Assembly (NCBI GenBank): GCA_037974335.1
Contig: CM075760.1
Coordinates: 35,721,609-35,785,608 of the forward strand
Source of the DNA: Prionace glauca
Taxonomy: Eukaryota > Chordata > Chondrichthyes > Carcharhiniformes > Carcharhinidae
DNA: 64,000 bases
Direction: 5' to 3'
Position 1 is the first letter of the stretch. Each line of letters begins with the position of its first letter. Shown here piece by piece: positions 10,944-20,829 of this stretch. The notes beneath the pieces are model-generated. The model did not search any database, was not told where the DNA came from, and was given only the letters and a program-made list of their open reading frames with translations. A program made the translations under genes and the position numbers.

Positions 10944-10979
10944 CTTTTTATTGTAGTTTTTAATGGAAGTGAGTGACTC

Positions 10980-11371
10980 TCATTGACATGAATTAACCGT
11001 GTCCATCAGTGCAAGGGAAATGTTCACAAAACTGGGTTTACCGCTGGATTTGTCAACTGTTCTGTTGATGATCTTCAAGGGGATGGCTTCATGTCCCACC
11101 ACACAGGAGTAAGAAGCGCCGCTGGACCATTCCTCTGCTGCAATGGATAACAGGCTGTACATGAAGAAGGAGCTATTGCCGTTCTCCGCCACCACCTCGG
11201 TGTTCCTGTAGTTCCCGGGATTCACCGGCTTGTCGTTGACGGTCCATTTGACGAAGATCTCTCGGGGGGAGAAACCTCTCACTAAGCAGCTGAGGGAGAC
11301 GAAACTCTGAGCGGAGACGTCTTCTGCCGAGGGCAGGAGGACAGAGACGACCGGTTCCCGCGGATTTGGAT
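10980..11371 (-). CDS. IgM heavy chain CH4 exon with secretory tail
   Basis: Fourth constant domain of the mu chain. It enters in phase 1 after a CTGCAG acceptor. It starts [16 protein letters not shown], with the Ig-fold cysteines in [10 protein letters not shown] and YSCVVGHEA and the core tryptophan in VKWTVND. N-glycosylation sequons occur at NSS, NRT and NIS. It ends with the secretory tail [14 protein letters not shown] and TGA; the penultimate Cys is the one used for polymerisation and J-chain linkage in IgM. An internal donor (AGCG|GTAAAC, exon end at 11,042) allows splicing to TM1 in the right phase. Confidence 0.97.
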
Positions 11372-11559
11372 CTGCAGAAAATGTACAATAAATGTCAATA
11401 AACTGGAGAGTTCTGGAGACAATGAAACCACTGGTGAGATATCAGGAAAATGTGCTTCGCTTCTGATTTTAACTCTTCCCATTTTTGATTTGCAGCTTGG
11501 AGGGGAGGTGAACACAATTCTTTTCTCAAATAACTCAGGAGGGGGCGGAGTGGAAAGAT

Positions 11560-12148
11560 TCAGAAAGTTTACAGCACAGAATCAGGCCATTCGGCCCAAC
11601 TGATCTACTGTTTTCTTTTTGGTTTTCTGGTTTTTGATGCTCCACATCAGGCTCCTCCCTTCTTCTTCAATCTAAACCCAATAACAACGCCTTCAGTTCA
11701 CTTTTCACTCATCAACACATCAAACTCCCCAGAAAAATATCAATCGGCCCAGAGTCGTTTAGTTCAGGAGAGTTCGCCTCTCATCCTCCTCCGCTCTAAG
11801 GAGAAAAGCCCCAGCTCCCTCAACCTTTCCTCATAAGACCTACCCTCCAAACCAGGCAGCATTCTGGTAAATCTCCTCTGCACTCTCTCCAATGCTTCCA
11901 AATCCTTCTTATAGTGAGGTGACTAGAACTGCACACAATATTCCAAATGTGGTCTCACCAAGGCCCTGTACACTTGCAGTATAACCCCACGGCTCTTAAA
12001 CTCAAACCCCCTGTTAATAAACACTAACACACTTTAAGCCTTCTTCACGGCTCTATCCACTTGAGTGGCAATCTTCAGAGATCTGTGGATATGAACCCCA
12101 GGATCTCCCTGTTCCTCCACATTGCTCAGAACCCTGCCATTGACCCTA
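11560..12148 (-). mobile_element. CR1-like LINE remnant in CH3-CH4 intron
   Basis: Minus-strand CR1-type fragment: the plus strand shows the 3' signature CAGGCCATTCGGCCCAAC, then CCTCTGCACTCTCTCC and AGGTGACTAGAACTGCACAC further on, aligned with the post-RT region of family A. Diverged and with no ORF. It fills most of the intron. Confidence 0.75.
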
Positions 12149-12176
12149 CATTTATTGCTTCAATCTCTCAGCTCAC

Positions 12177-12485
12177 CTGTTTCCTTGTGGATAGATGCTC
12201 TTAGAGGAGTCGGCAGATCCTGATGGCTCACCACGCACTCAAACACAGCCGCACTCAGCCAGGCTTGTGTGGAGATGCTTAATTTGCTGATCACGCTGTC
12301 ACGATCCGCTCCGGGCTTTTCGGCAATCTCTGATTTCAAATACTTCCTGTCTCGGATCCAGGACACGTCAATGCCATGAGGAGCATTAGAAATGATGCAG
12401 GTTAAGGTCGCGGTCGCCTCCAGTAAGACTTGTTCTATTGGTGGTGGCTGTATCTTCACTGTGGTATCAAGGCACGGGAGAGGAT
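12177..12485 (-). CDS. IgM heavy chain CH3 exon
   Basis: Third constant domain, 309 nt, phase 1 in and out. It begins [17 protein letters not shown] after the acceptor CATTCACAG. Ig-fold landmarks are LTCIISNAP, the core Trp in VSWIRDRK, and [11 protein letters not shown]. It ends KETG before the GTGAGC donor. Domain size and the Cys spacing are typical of shark mu CH3. Confidence 0.96.
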
Positions 12486-12924
12486 CTGTGAATGAGAAAT
12501 GAAAATGAGCCCTAGTTCCCCTTCAGAAACAGGACAGCAGTCTTCAGCCGGAAGGACACAAAGTCGCCTTCAATATATCAATCTCTAACTCTCGCCTTTC
12601 ACCTTCCATGGCGAATGGGAAGCCAGCTTGCTGTATGGAATTATTCCCTGTATTAAATATTGGAGCAGCGGTAACATTTCCATGAATCAGAATTGGAGAA
12701 TTCCCAAACAAACACACCATCCTGAACTCAGGGAAAAAGTACTGACCGTTGGTTTATAAATAGGGTGGATGCACTTTCTAATATTTTACCCTGTGCTGTG
12801 ACCTATGAAACATTCTCACACCTACTGTCTCTCCAAATTTTACCAGCTGTCTCAGGAACAAGCTGACATCAAGGCCACCTCACTCACTATATTGCTTCAA
12901 ACCGAAAGGGGGCACTCTTTTAAG

Positions 12925-13205
12925 GGGAGGCTGTGGTATATGGTGTTGTCAATGGACTTATAACCTAGGGCAAGACTCTGGGGACACAGATTCGAAACCC
13001 ATCATTGCAGATATGAAATTTGAATTTTGTAAAAATCTATAATTCAAAGTTGAAATGGTTCTCATGAAGCTATTGCTGTAAAACCCCTCCTAGTTCACAA
13101 ATGTTCCTTACCAAAATCAACCTGCTGTCTTTATCTGGCCTGGCATGCATGTGACTCAAGATTCACAGCAACGGGAGTGACACTTCAGTGCCGTCAGGTT
13201 TGGGA
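12925..13205 (+). mobile_element. tRNA-derived SINE remnant in CH2-CH3 intron
   Basis: Plus-strand remnant with a tRNA-like head (CTCTGGGGACACAGATTCGAAACCC, B-box region) and a body related to copies at 35,333-35,590, 28,205-28,560 and 37,160-37,455 (CTTTATCTGGCCTGGCATGCATGTGAC). Quite diverged. Confidence 0.6.
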
Positions 13206-13400
13206 AATAAATGCACATCTCAGGAAGGCAGAACAAAAAAATGTTTTTCTGATGAAATTCTGAATGAGATATTGTCCTAATGCAGCAAACTACATGGCAA
13301 TAACTTACAAGTTGTTCAATGCTTTGTACCAACTTGAATAGATCCCTAATTCTGATTAACATCAGAATGATATATGTTGTTCTCTGTTTGAGTTTCTTAC

Positions 13401-13718
13401 CCTGAGATGCGCTGATGTTCAGACTCTGAGTGAATTCTTGATGAGTGACCTGGCAGGTATAGACCGCTTTGCTGAACCATTCCCCAGCGGAGACTGTCAG
13501 CCGACTGCTGGCCGAGAAGTTCCCGTTCACTTCACAGGGGGGAGAGGTGACAATTCCTGAATGCGTGGGTTCCCCATTCTTCAGCCACTCCACTTCCATT
13601 GACCCTGCCTGGAAATCGATGATTGAACAGACGATGATTGCGAATTTCCTGTGTGAGATTTCTTCACTGGAACTCACGGTGAGGATAACAGTTGGAGGGA
13701 TCTTAGGCTCAGGATCAC
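13401..13718 (-). CDS. IgM heavy chain CH2 exon
   Basis: Second constant domain, 318 nt, phase 1 in and out. Spliced to CH1 it starts [15 protein letters not shown]. Cysteines sit in IIVCSIIDF and [10 protein letters not shown], with the core Trp in VEWLKNGEP. Sequons are NFS and NIS. It ends NISASQG at a CAGG|GTAAG donor. The unpaired-looking Cys in SPPCEVNG is a further cysteine in the loop region; its partner cannot be told from sequence alone. Confidence 0.96.
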
Positions 13719-13744
13719 CTTCAGGGAAAAAAACATATCAATTA

Positions 13745-13976
13745 AGCATTTCTCAACAGAGGGTAGAGAGGGCGTGGAATGCCCTGCCTGCAGCAGTTGT
13801 GGACTTGCCAACTTTAAGGGCGTTCAAATGGTCAGTGGATAGGCATATGGATGACATTGGAATAGTTTAGGTTAGAGGGTCATTAGATTGGTTCCACTGT
13901 TCGGCGCAACATCGAGGGCCGAAGGGCCTGTACTGCACTGTAATGTTCAAGGTTCTATGTTCTAACTCATTTGCAG
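13745..13976 (+). mobile_element. CR1-like LINE 3' end in CH1-CH2 intron
   Basis: Plus-strand 3' terminus related to family C (compare 56,800-57,017): GTGGAATGCCCTGCC, a GGCGCAACATCGAGGGCCG block, GAAGGGCCTGTACTGCACTG and a short GTTCTATGTTCT tail. 5'-truncated. Confidence 0.8.
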
Positions 13977-14100
13977 TCAATAGACACTAACTGGACCAAT
14001 CCAGAGGGCCGGATGATGCACATCTATTTAAATGAGTTATAACCAAGGCCCTACATGTTAACCCCAGTGTTTCTGTTTCACACAAGCTCCAAACACTTAC

Positions 14101-14394
14101 ATGGTATTTCAATGCTCTTGACTGTGCTCATGTGTCGAACCTCACAGTCAATTCTGGGGCATTCTCCCGCTGAGTCGCTGATGGTTAACTGGCTGCTCAG
14201 GGTGTAGGTTCCTTTCGTGTTTCTCACTGATGGATAAGTCTTACTGAGGACCGTTTGCCCATTTTTCTTCCAGGTCAGTTTGGAAACATCTGGAGAGTAA
14301 TCCATCGCCAAACATCCGAAGGTGATGGAGCCGTCGGAGTTCTGTTGCTGACAGGGGGAGACCAGGCCGTAGAGATTGGGCGGAGACGGTGTCG
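14101..14394 (-). CDS. IgM heavy chain CH1 exon
   Basis: First constant domain, 294 nt. The J exon supplies the first base of its first codon, giving VTVTT-A-TPSPPNLYGL, the usual shark mu switch from J to C. Ig-fold cysteines are in FGCLAMDYSP and IDCEVRHMS, with the Trp in LTWKKNGQ. The early Cys in VSPCQQQ is the likely light-chain partner. The acceptor is TTTCCCAG and the donor CAT|GTAAGT, leaving phase 1. Confidence 0.96.
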
Positions 14395-14489
14395 CTGGGA
14401 AAGAATAGCCAATTGAACAAGTTAGACTCTTGCGTTTATTAAGTCAACAAACATATTGTTACAAATAGGTTTCTATATTAGATATAGCT

Positions 14490-14632
14490 CTTGGTGTTAA
14501 ATGGATGAAGGGATATGGGTAGTCGGTGTGATCAGGATAGTGATGAGCTCTGACCAAAATGAATGGCGGAGTAGGCTCAGAGGGCCGAATGGCCAATTCC
14601 AGCTTCTATTTTCTATGTTTCTATCTCCAACA
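14490..14632 (+). mobile_element. CR1-like LINE 3' tail
   Basis: Short plus-strand CR1 terminus: TGGCGGAGTAGGCTCAGAGG, GGCCGAATGGCC, and a TTTTCTATGTTTCTATC tail. Strongly 5'-truncated. Confidence 0.7.
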
Positions 14633-15419
14633 TTGATTAGAATTATGAACTTATCCCTAATATTTCCCGATTAAATCTTTCATCCGCCTTTGAGATGTTA
14701 CTTCTATCATTTGGGAATTGTCATCTCTGTAGAAACTCATATCCCTGTCTCCACTTCTATCAAATTAGGAAGAAAAAAAACACATTCTGTTAGTCTCACA
14801 ATGACATATCATTCATTGGATTGACAGAGAACAGCAAAGATTGTCTCCATTATTGCAGCAACTATTTATTTCTCAACAACAGCAGTGTGCGATGAACCGC
14901 TGTTTATTTTTCAAACAACAACACTTTGTGATGAAGAAGTTCTCCCTTCATTCAGACTATCCACTCACCTGATGAGGGAGCTCCAACAGTTTGTGATTCC
15001 AAATAAACCTGTTGGACTTTAACCTGGTGTTGTGAGAATCCTTACTGTGCCCACACCAACCTTACTCCGGCATCTCCACACTAGTTTTGGAAATTGCCTG
15101 GGTTCAAACTGATTGATGCCCCTTCCTCTCTCCAACTCACTGCCTCTCACTCCACAAAACCGAGATTAGTGACTTTGCTTCAAAAATACCTCCGGAATGA
15201 ATACTTACTGAATGATCAGGAAACTCTAAATGTGATTATAAATTCAAATAAATCCAACATTGACTCATTGAGGGATCATACATTAATACCAAGAGTTTCC
15301 CATTTGGGCCCTGAAGTCTCCTCTATCATTCACTGAGATTACAGATGAGTTGATTGTGGTGCTAGCTCTATTCTGAACCTCCTCACTCTGCCCATCCATC
15401 ACCCGCTCTCTGCCCATTT

Positions 15420-16080
15420 CCCCCAGCTCTTTGCCCTTTCCACTGGCTCTCTGCCTTTCACGGTGGCTCTTTTCCCCTTTTATCCAGCTCTCTGTATTTC
15501 CACCTGGTTCTCTACACTTCCCTCCAGCTCTGTGCCCTCTCCCCCGGCTCTCTGCTCTTTCCCTCAGCTCTCTGTCCCTGCTACCTCCCCTCTTTCTCCT
15601 TTCCCCCGGCTCGCTGACCTTTCCCCCTGACTCTCCTGCCCTTTCCCCTGGGCTCTCTGCCCTTCCCCTCGGCTCTCTGGCCTTTCTGCTGCCTCCGTGC
15701 CCTTTTTCGTGCCTCCTCGCCCTTTTTCCTGGTTCTCTCCCCTTTCCCTGGTCTTTCTGCCCTTTCCCCCATCTCTCTGCCCTTTCTTTCAGCTCTCTCC
15801 CCTTTCACTGGTCTCTCTGCCCTTTCCCCTGCTCCCTGTCCTTTCCCCTCTCTCTCTAACTTTTCCCCTGGCTTTCCGCCCTGTTCCCCGCCTCTCTGCC
15901 CTTCCCCCAGCTCTCTGCTGTTTCCCCTGGCTCTCTGCCCTCCCCCCACCCCGGCTCTCTGCCATTTCCCTCGCCTCCTGTTCTCCCCTGACTATTTGTC
16001 ATTGCCCCTGGCCCCGAGCCCCCAGGGATTCCCTCCAGCTCTCTGCACTCCCAGGGCAGCTCCCACCTTTGAACACCAAA
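15420..16080. repeat. C-rich minisatellite with AGCT motifs (G-rich on Ig coding strand)
   Basis: Degenerate tandem array on a CTCTCTGCCCTTTCCCC core of roughly 20-25 bases. About nine AGCT tetramers lie between 15,360 and 16,060, mostly as CCAGCTCTCTG. On the minus (Ig coding) strand it reads as G-rich sequence of the form CAGAGAGCTGGGGGAAAGGG. It lies about 1 kb upstream of CH1 in transcription order. Confidence 0.85.
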
Positions 16081-16129
16081 CTGCCGCTTGAGATCTTTCT
16101 TCTCTCTCGTTGCAGACCCTCACCACACA

Positions 16130-18010
16130 GATTCAGTGAGTGTGAGTGAGAGAATGTGAGTGTGTGAGGGTGAGTGATTAAATGAGTGAGAGTGGATGAG
16201 TGATGGTGTATGTGTGACGGAAGGTGAGTGGGTGAAGTTCTTTGAGTGATGATGAGTGATTGATGCTGAATAAGTGTGGGTGAGGGTGAGAGAGCCTGAG
16301 TAAATGAGGGTGTGTGAGAGAGGGTAGGTGAGTGGAGGAGACTGAATGTGAGTGAAGGTGGTTGGCTGAGTGTAGGTAAGCAAGATTGAAAGTATGAGGG
16401 AGAGTGAGTGAAGATGTGTGAAGGTTAGTGGAGGTGGGTGAGTGAAAGTGAGTGAGATTGAGCGAATGAGGGTGAGGGAGTGAATGTAACTGAGTAAGTG
16501 AGGGGTGAGAGTGAGTGAATCAGGGTCTGTTACTAAGGGTGGTGTGTGAGAGTGTGTGAGGGAGAATGTGGATGGGTGGGAGAGTGAGGGTGAGTGAGTG
16601 ATGAGGACGAGTGATTGAGGATTTGTGAGTTAGGGTGCGTGATGTTGAGTGATGATGAGGATGTGAGGGTGTGTGAGTGAATGTAAGTGCGTGAGTCTGA
16701 GTGAGTTTGAATGGGTGAGGTGGCGCTAGTGAGAGAGACAGAGAGGGTCATTGAGCTTGAGTTTGTGAGGGTGAGTCAGGTTGATTGAGAGTGGGTAGGT
16801 GACTGAGTGAGTGCGAGTGAGAGTGAGTGAGACTGGATGAGTGAAGATGGGTAAGTGTGAGAGAATGGGGTGAGTGAGTGAGGGTGAGTGAGACTGAGTG
16901 AGACTGGGTGAGTGAGGGTGGATTAGTGGGATGAGTGAGTGAGAGTGAGTGAGACTGGGTGAGTGAAGGTGGATTAGTAGGATGAGTGAATGAAGGTGAG
17001 TATGAATGTTGGTGACTGACTGAGGGTCTAAGTCAGTGAGTGAGGTTTAGTGAGTGAGGTTGAGTGAGTGATGGTGTATGAGTATGGGTGGCTGAGTGAC
17101 AGTGAGTTAATGAGGGCGCGTGAGGGTGAGTGCGTGAGGGTGAGTGCGTGTGAGTGAGTGAGTGAATGTGGGTGCGTGACTGAGGGTGTGAGAGTGAGTG
17201 AATCAGTCAGGGTGTGAGAGTGAGTGAGGCAGGGTGTGTGATTGAGGTTGAATGAGTGTTTGTGGGTGAGTGAGGATGGATGAGAGTGAGTGAGCGAATA
17301 TGAGCGAGTGATTGTGAGTGAGTGAGTGTGTGAGGGTGTGAGGATGAGTGAGTCAGGGCGTGTGTTTGAGTGAACGAGTGAGGTTGAATGAGGGTGGCTT
17401 GTGTGAGTGTGAATGGCGATGGATGAGAGTGAGTGAGTGAATATGAGTGAGTGATTATGAGTGAGTGAGTGTGTGAGGGTGAGTGACTCAGGGTGAATCA
17501 GGATCAGTGAGTTTCTGAGTTTGAGTGCATGAGTTTGAGTGCTTGAGGTTGAGTGCATGAGGTTGAGTGCATGAGGTTGAGTGCATGAGGATGAGTGCGT
17601 GAGGGCGAGTGCATGAGAGCGAGTGTGTGTGAGGGCGAGTGTGTGAGGGGGAATGCTTGAGGGCGAGTGCGTGAGGGTGGATGAGTGAGCAAGGGTGAGT
17701 GAATGAGGGCGAGTGAGTAAGCGTAAATGAGAATGAGTGACTGTGGGTGAGTGATTGTGGTTGAGTGAGTGAGGGTGAGTGAATGAGGGTGAGTGAGTGA
17801 GAGTGTGTCAGTGAGGGAAGGTTGGTAACTGAGGGTGGTTAAGTGAAGTTCTTTGAGTGAGGATGAGAGATTGAGGGTGAGTGAATGAGGTTGAGTGAAT
17901 CAGAGTGTGTCGGTGAGGGAAGGAGGGTAAGTGAGGGTGAGTGAGTGAAGTTGTTTGAGTGAGGATGAGAGATTGAGGGTGAGTGAGTCAGTGTGGGTGA
18001 GGGTGAGAGA
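16130..18010. repeat. GTGAGTGAG-rich minisatellite
   Basis: Nearly 1.9 kb built from GTGAGTGAG and GGGTGAGTGAG units, with longer-period repeats (for example GTGAGTGCATGAGGTT around 17,520-17,600 and two similar blocks near 17,800 and 17,930). The plus strand is G-rich, so on the Ig coding strand it is CTCAC-rich, the opposite skew to the neighbouring array. The open frames in it, such as 17,028-17,558, are artefacts. Confidence 0.9.
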
Positions 18011-18369
18011 GTCAGTGAGCCACCTCCTCCTCTCCCTCTCCATCGATCTTTCCCCGATTCTCCCCATTGATCAGCTTTCAGTAACAGGGCTGTGTAAAGT
18101 CAGGAATCAGTGTACATCACCGGGCAGCTGCTTTAATGTCGGGGCCTTTCTTTCAGAAACACGGATCAGTGAACAAATAGACAGACTGAGGGAGCTGGAA
18201 GGGAAGCTTCCAGCAAAACTAGGGTCACACAGGAATCAAACACCAAGTTTACACCAGTATTGGGGAGCCAGGCGGACTTAGTCTCAGCCAGATCCCTTCT
18301 TATTGATTGTGTCTTTGTGTCCGGTGTAACACATGGAAATCCCTACTTCTGACCTCATGTTGGATGGAA

Positions 18370-18580
18370 TGTGTCATTGATGAAGCAATAGAAGATTGTT
18401 GGTCCCAGAACAGTCCCCTGCCGAACTCCTGCAGAGATTTCTCAACTTAGATGTTTGACCTCCAACAACCATCACCATCTTGCTTTGTGCTAAATATGAC
18501 TCCAAACAGAGAAGAATTTCCAGCTGAAACTTATTCACATGAGTTTTACTCGGGCTCCTCGATCCCACCCTCTTTCAAAT
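18370..18580. mobile_element. Interspersed repeat fragment
   Basis: Sequence of the type GAACTCCTGCAGAGATTTC followed by GACCTCCAACAACCATCACC. I recognise it as part of a dispersed LINE-like repeat of fish and shark genomes but cannot assign a family or an intact end. Confidence 0.4.
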
Positions 18581-18599
18581 GTTAGTGGGGGAGGGGGAG

Positions 18600-18925
18600 G
18601 GTGTGGCCGATGCGGCACAGCGATTAACGCTGCTGCCTCACAGTTCAATTCCCGATATGGGTCATTGTGTATGGAGTTAGTAAGTTCACCCCGTGTCTGC
18701 TTGGGTTTCCTTCGGGTGCTCCTGTTTCCTCCCACAGTCCAAAGAAGTTTGGGTTCAGGGGACTGGCCGTGCTAAATTGCCCCTTAGTTTCAAGAGGTCT
18801 AGTTAGAATAAACACATGTGGTTATGGGGATAGGGCTTTGGTGGGATTCCTGTTGATGCAGAGTTGATGGGCTGAATGGCCTCCTTCTGTACTGTAGGAT
18901 CTCGTGATTCTATTCTATGATGTAA
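18600..18925 (+). mobile_element. V-type (HE1-like) SINE, near full length
   Basis: tRNA-like head (GCGATTAACGCTGCTGCCTC, then CAGTTCAATTCCCG), followed by the conserved V-SINE central domain (CACCCCGTGTCTGCTTGGG, TTTCCTCCCACAGTCCAAAG, GTGCTAAATTGCCCCTTAG) and a tail ending GTAGGATCTCGTGATTCTAT. The best-preserved SINE of this class in the window. Confidence 0.85.
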
Positions 18926-18939
18926 ATGACAGTCTCTCT

Positions 18940-19800
18940 GACGTATGTGAGGTGGAAAGTGTGTGAGAGGGTGTTTGGGTGTGTGTTTGATAGAGAGAGG
19001 GGTGAATGTGTGTGTGAAGGTACCTGTGTGTGATAGACTGTGTGTGCACATGTGTGAGACAATGGGCTGCGTTTGCAAGGGGGCAGTGTGCCTATTGGAA
19101 AGCAAAATAAACTGTTCATGAGTGTGTGGAAATGTGCATGGGATTGCGTGTGAGTGAGAAAGATGTGTGCAATGTGTGTGTGTGATCGAAGCAAAGTGTG
19201 TGTGTGTGTGTGTGAGAATGATTGTGCGAAACTGTGCTTATGTGAGAGACTGTGTCTGTGTATAAGTTAGAGCGTGTGCATAGGTCTATGTTTGTGAGAG
19301 AGCTAGTGTGTGAGAGAGCAAGAATGTCCAGGTGTGAGATAGTGTGTGCAAGAGAGATAGAAATATGTGTGTGTGTTTGAGAGAGAGAGAGAGAGAGACA
19401 GATGTGTGTGCAAGAGGAATTGTGAGAGAGTGTGTGTGAACAAATGTGAGAACTTGAGCGTGTGTGACAGAGTTTGGGAGAGAGAGTGCGTGTGCGAGAG
19501 CGTGAGAATATGCTTATATGTGTGTGTGTCTCCGTGTAAGAGAGAATGTGTGTGGAGGTGTGTGCGTGTGAGTGTTTTTGTGTATGAGATGTGAGAGACT
19601 GATTGAGAGAGCGGGAGTATGTCTGTATTTGTATTTGAGACAGTGTATGTAGACCGTGAGGGAAAGAGAATGTGTGTGAAATATCGTATGAGAGAGAAAG
19701 TAAGTGTGTGTATGTATGTGTGAGAGAATATGAGCGTCTGTGTGTGTGTATTTATGTGTGTGAGAGTGTATGATGTGTGTAAGTCTCTATCTGGCTGATT
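18940..19800. repeat. Mixed (TG)n/(GA)n simple sequence
   Basis: Low-complexity TGTGTG and GAGAGA sequence, with pure runs near 19,199-19,213 and 19,379-19,398. Open frames here are artefacts. Confidence 0.85.
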
Positions 19801-19989
19801 CAGTCTGGAAAATCACCCTCACTTCACACATACTCACCCACTCACACAGTAAGTGGGAGTGACAAGCGAGCACAATACGGACTGTGGGGCACGGGTTGGA
19901 AAAACATTTAAATATTTCACAAGTCAGTCACAATTAAATAATTTCCTCTTTCATCAATGAGAGAAACTTGTAAAACCTCACGGAATCTG

Positions 19990-20410
19990 ACACAATCCAG
20001 GGCAAAGCCACCCACAAGATTACCCACCTCCTCATTCACCCTATTTACTCTCTCCATCACTAACAAGCAGTGTCAGCACTGTGTGCATTATATACAACAT
20101 GCACTGCAGCAACTCACCAAGGCTCCATAGAATACACTGTCCAAACCCGCTGCCTTTACATCCTAACAGGACAAGGGCAGCAGCCACATCTGAAACACTA
20201 TAACCTGTAATCTCCCCTCCAAAACACACATCATCCTGACCTGAAACAATATCTCAATTCATTCATAATCGCTGGGTCAAAATCCTGGAACTTCCTGCCT
20301 AACAGCAGGGCGGATGCCTGCAGCATATGGACTGCAGTTGTTCAAGGATGCTTCATATCAATACTTTGTGAAGGAACAATGAGATTATAAATTCAGGCCC
20401 CGCAAATGTC
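19990..20410 (+). mobile_element. Non-LTR retrotransposon 3' remnant
   Basis: Plus-strand C-terminal LINE sequence. Conceptual codons include MHCSNSPRL and WVKILELP, matching a dispersed shark LINE also seen at 38,214-38,935 and 30,040-30,215. Several interruptions; not functional. Confidence 0.65.
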
Positions 20411-20829
20411 TCTAAAATGCCTTTAGAAGATTAAAAATAATATGCAAGTGAATTTGACACTTCAACTATCAAACTCACAGTACGGAGCATAATATAGTAA
20501 ATCTCACTTTGTTCATCGAACATTCCCAAGGCCGGTACATCACTGCTTAAAAATCACCCAATTCTCCCTCTAAAGTCTGATGTTTCTGCTTCTCTGATGG
20601 ACACAATATGCTTCAGGGACTTAATTTCTGAGACACCGAGTCAAACAGTCACATTTCTCACAGATACAAGTGCATTGAAGAAATAAATCAAATTTCAGTT
20701 CCTGCAGTACAGAAGAAGGAATCAAAAGATTTATAACCAGTCAGGGAGATTCCTGGTCCCAACACAGTGACCACACGCCCAGAAACAGAACAGACACAAA
20801 CAGTTCAACAGTCGAGTTCCCAGCAGAAA

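Noticed and set aside
15431-16149. Proline/serine/leucine-rich open frames of 120-150 codons
   Set aside because: They come from the C-rich minisatellite in the J-C intron and would repeat in any frame.
17028-17692. A 176-codon His/Ser/Thr-rich open frame
   Set aside because: Low-complexity translation of the GTGAG minisatellite.
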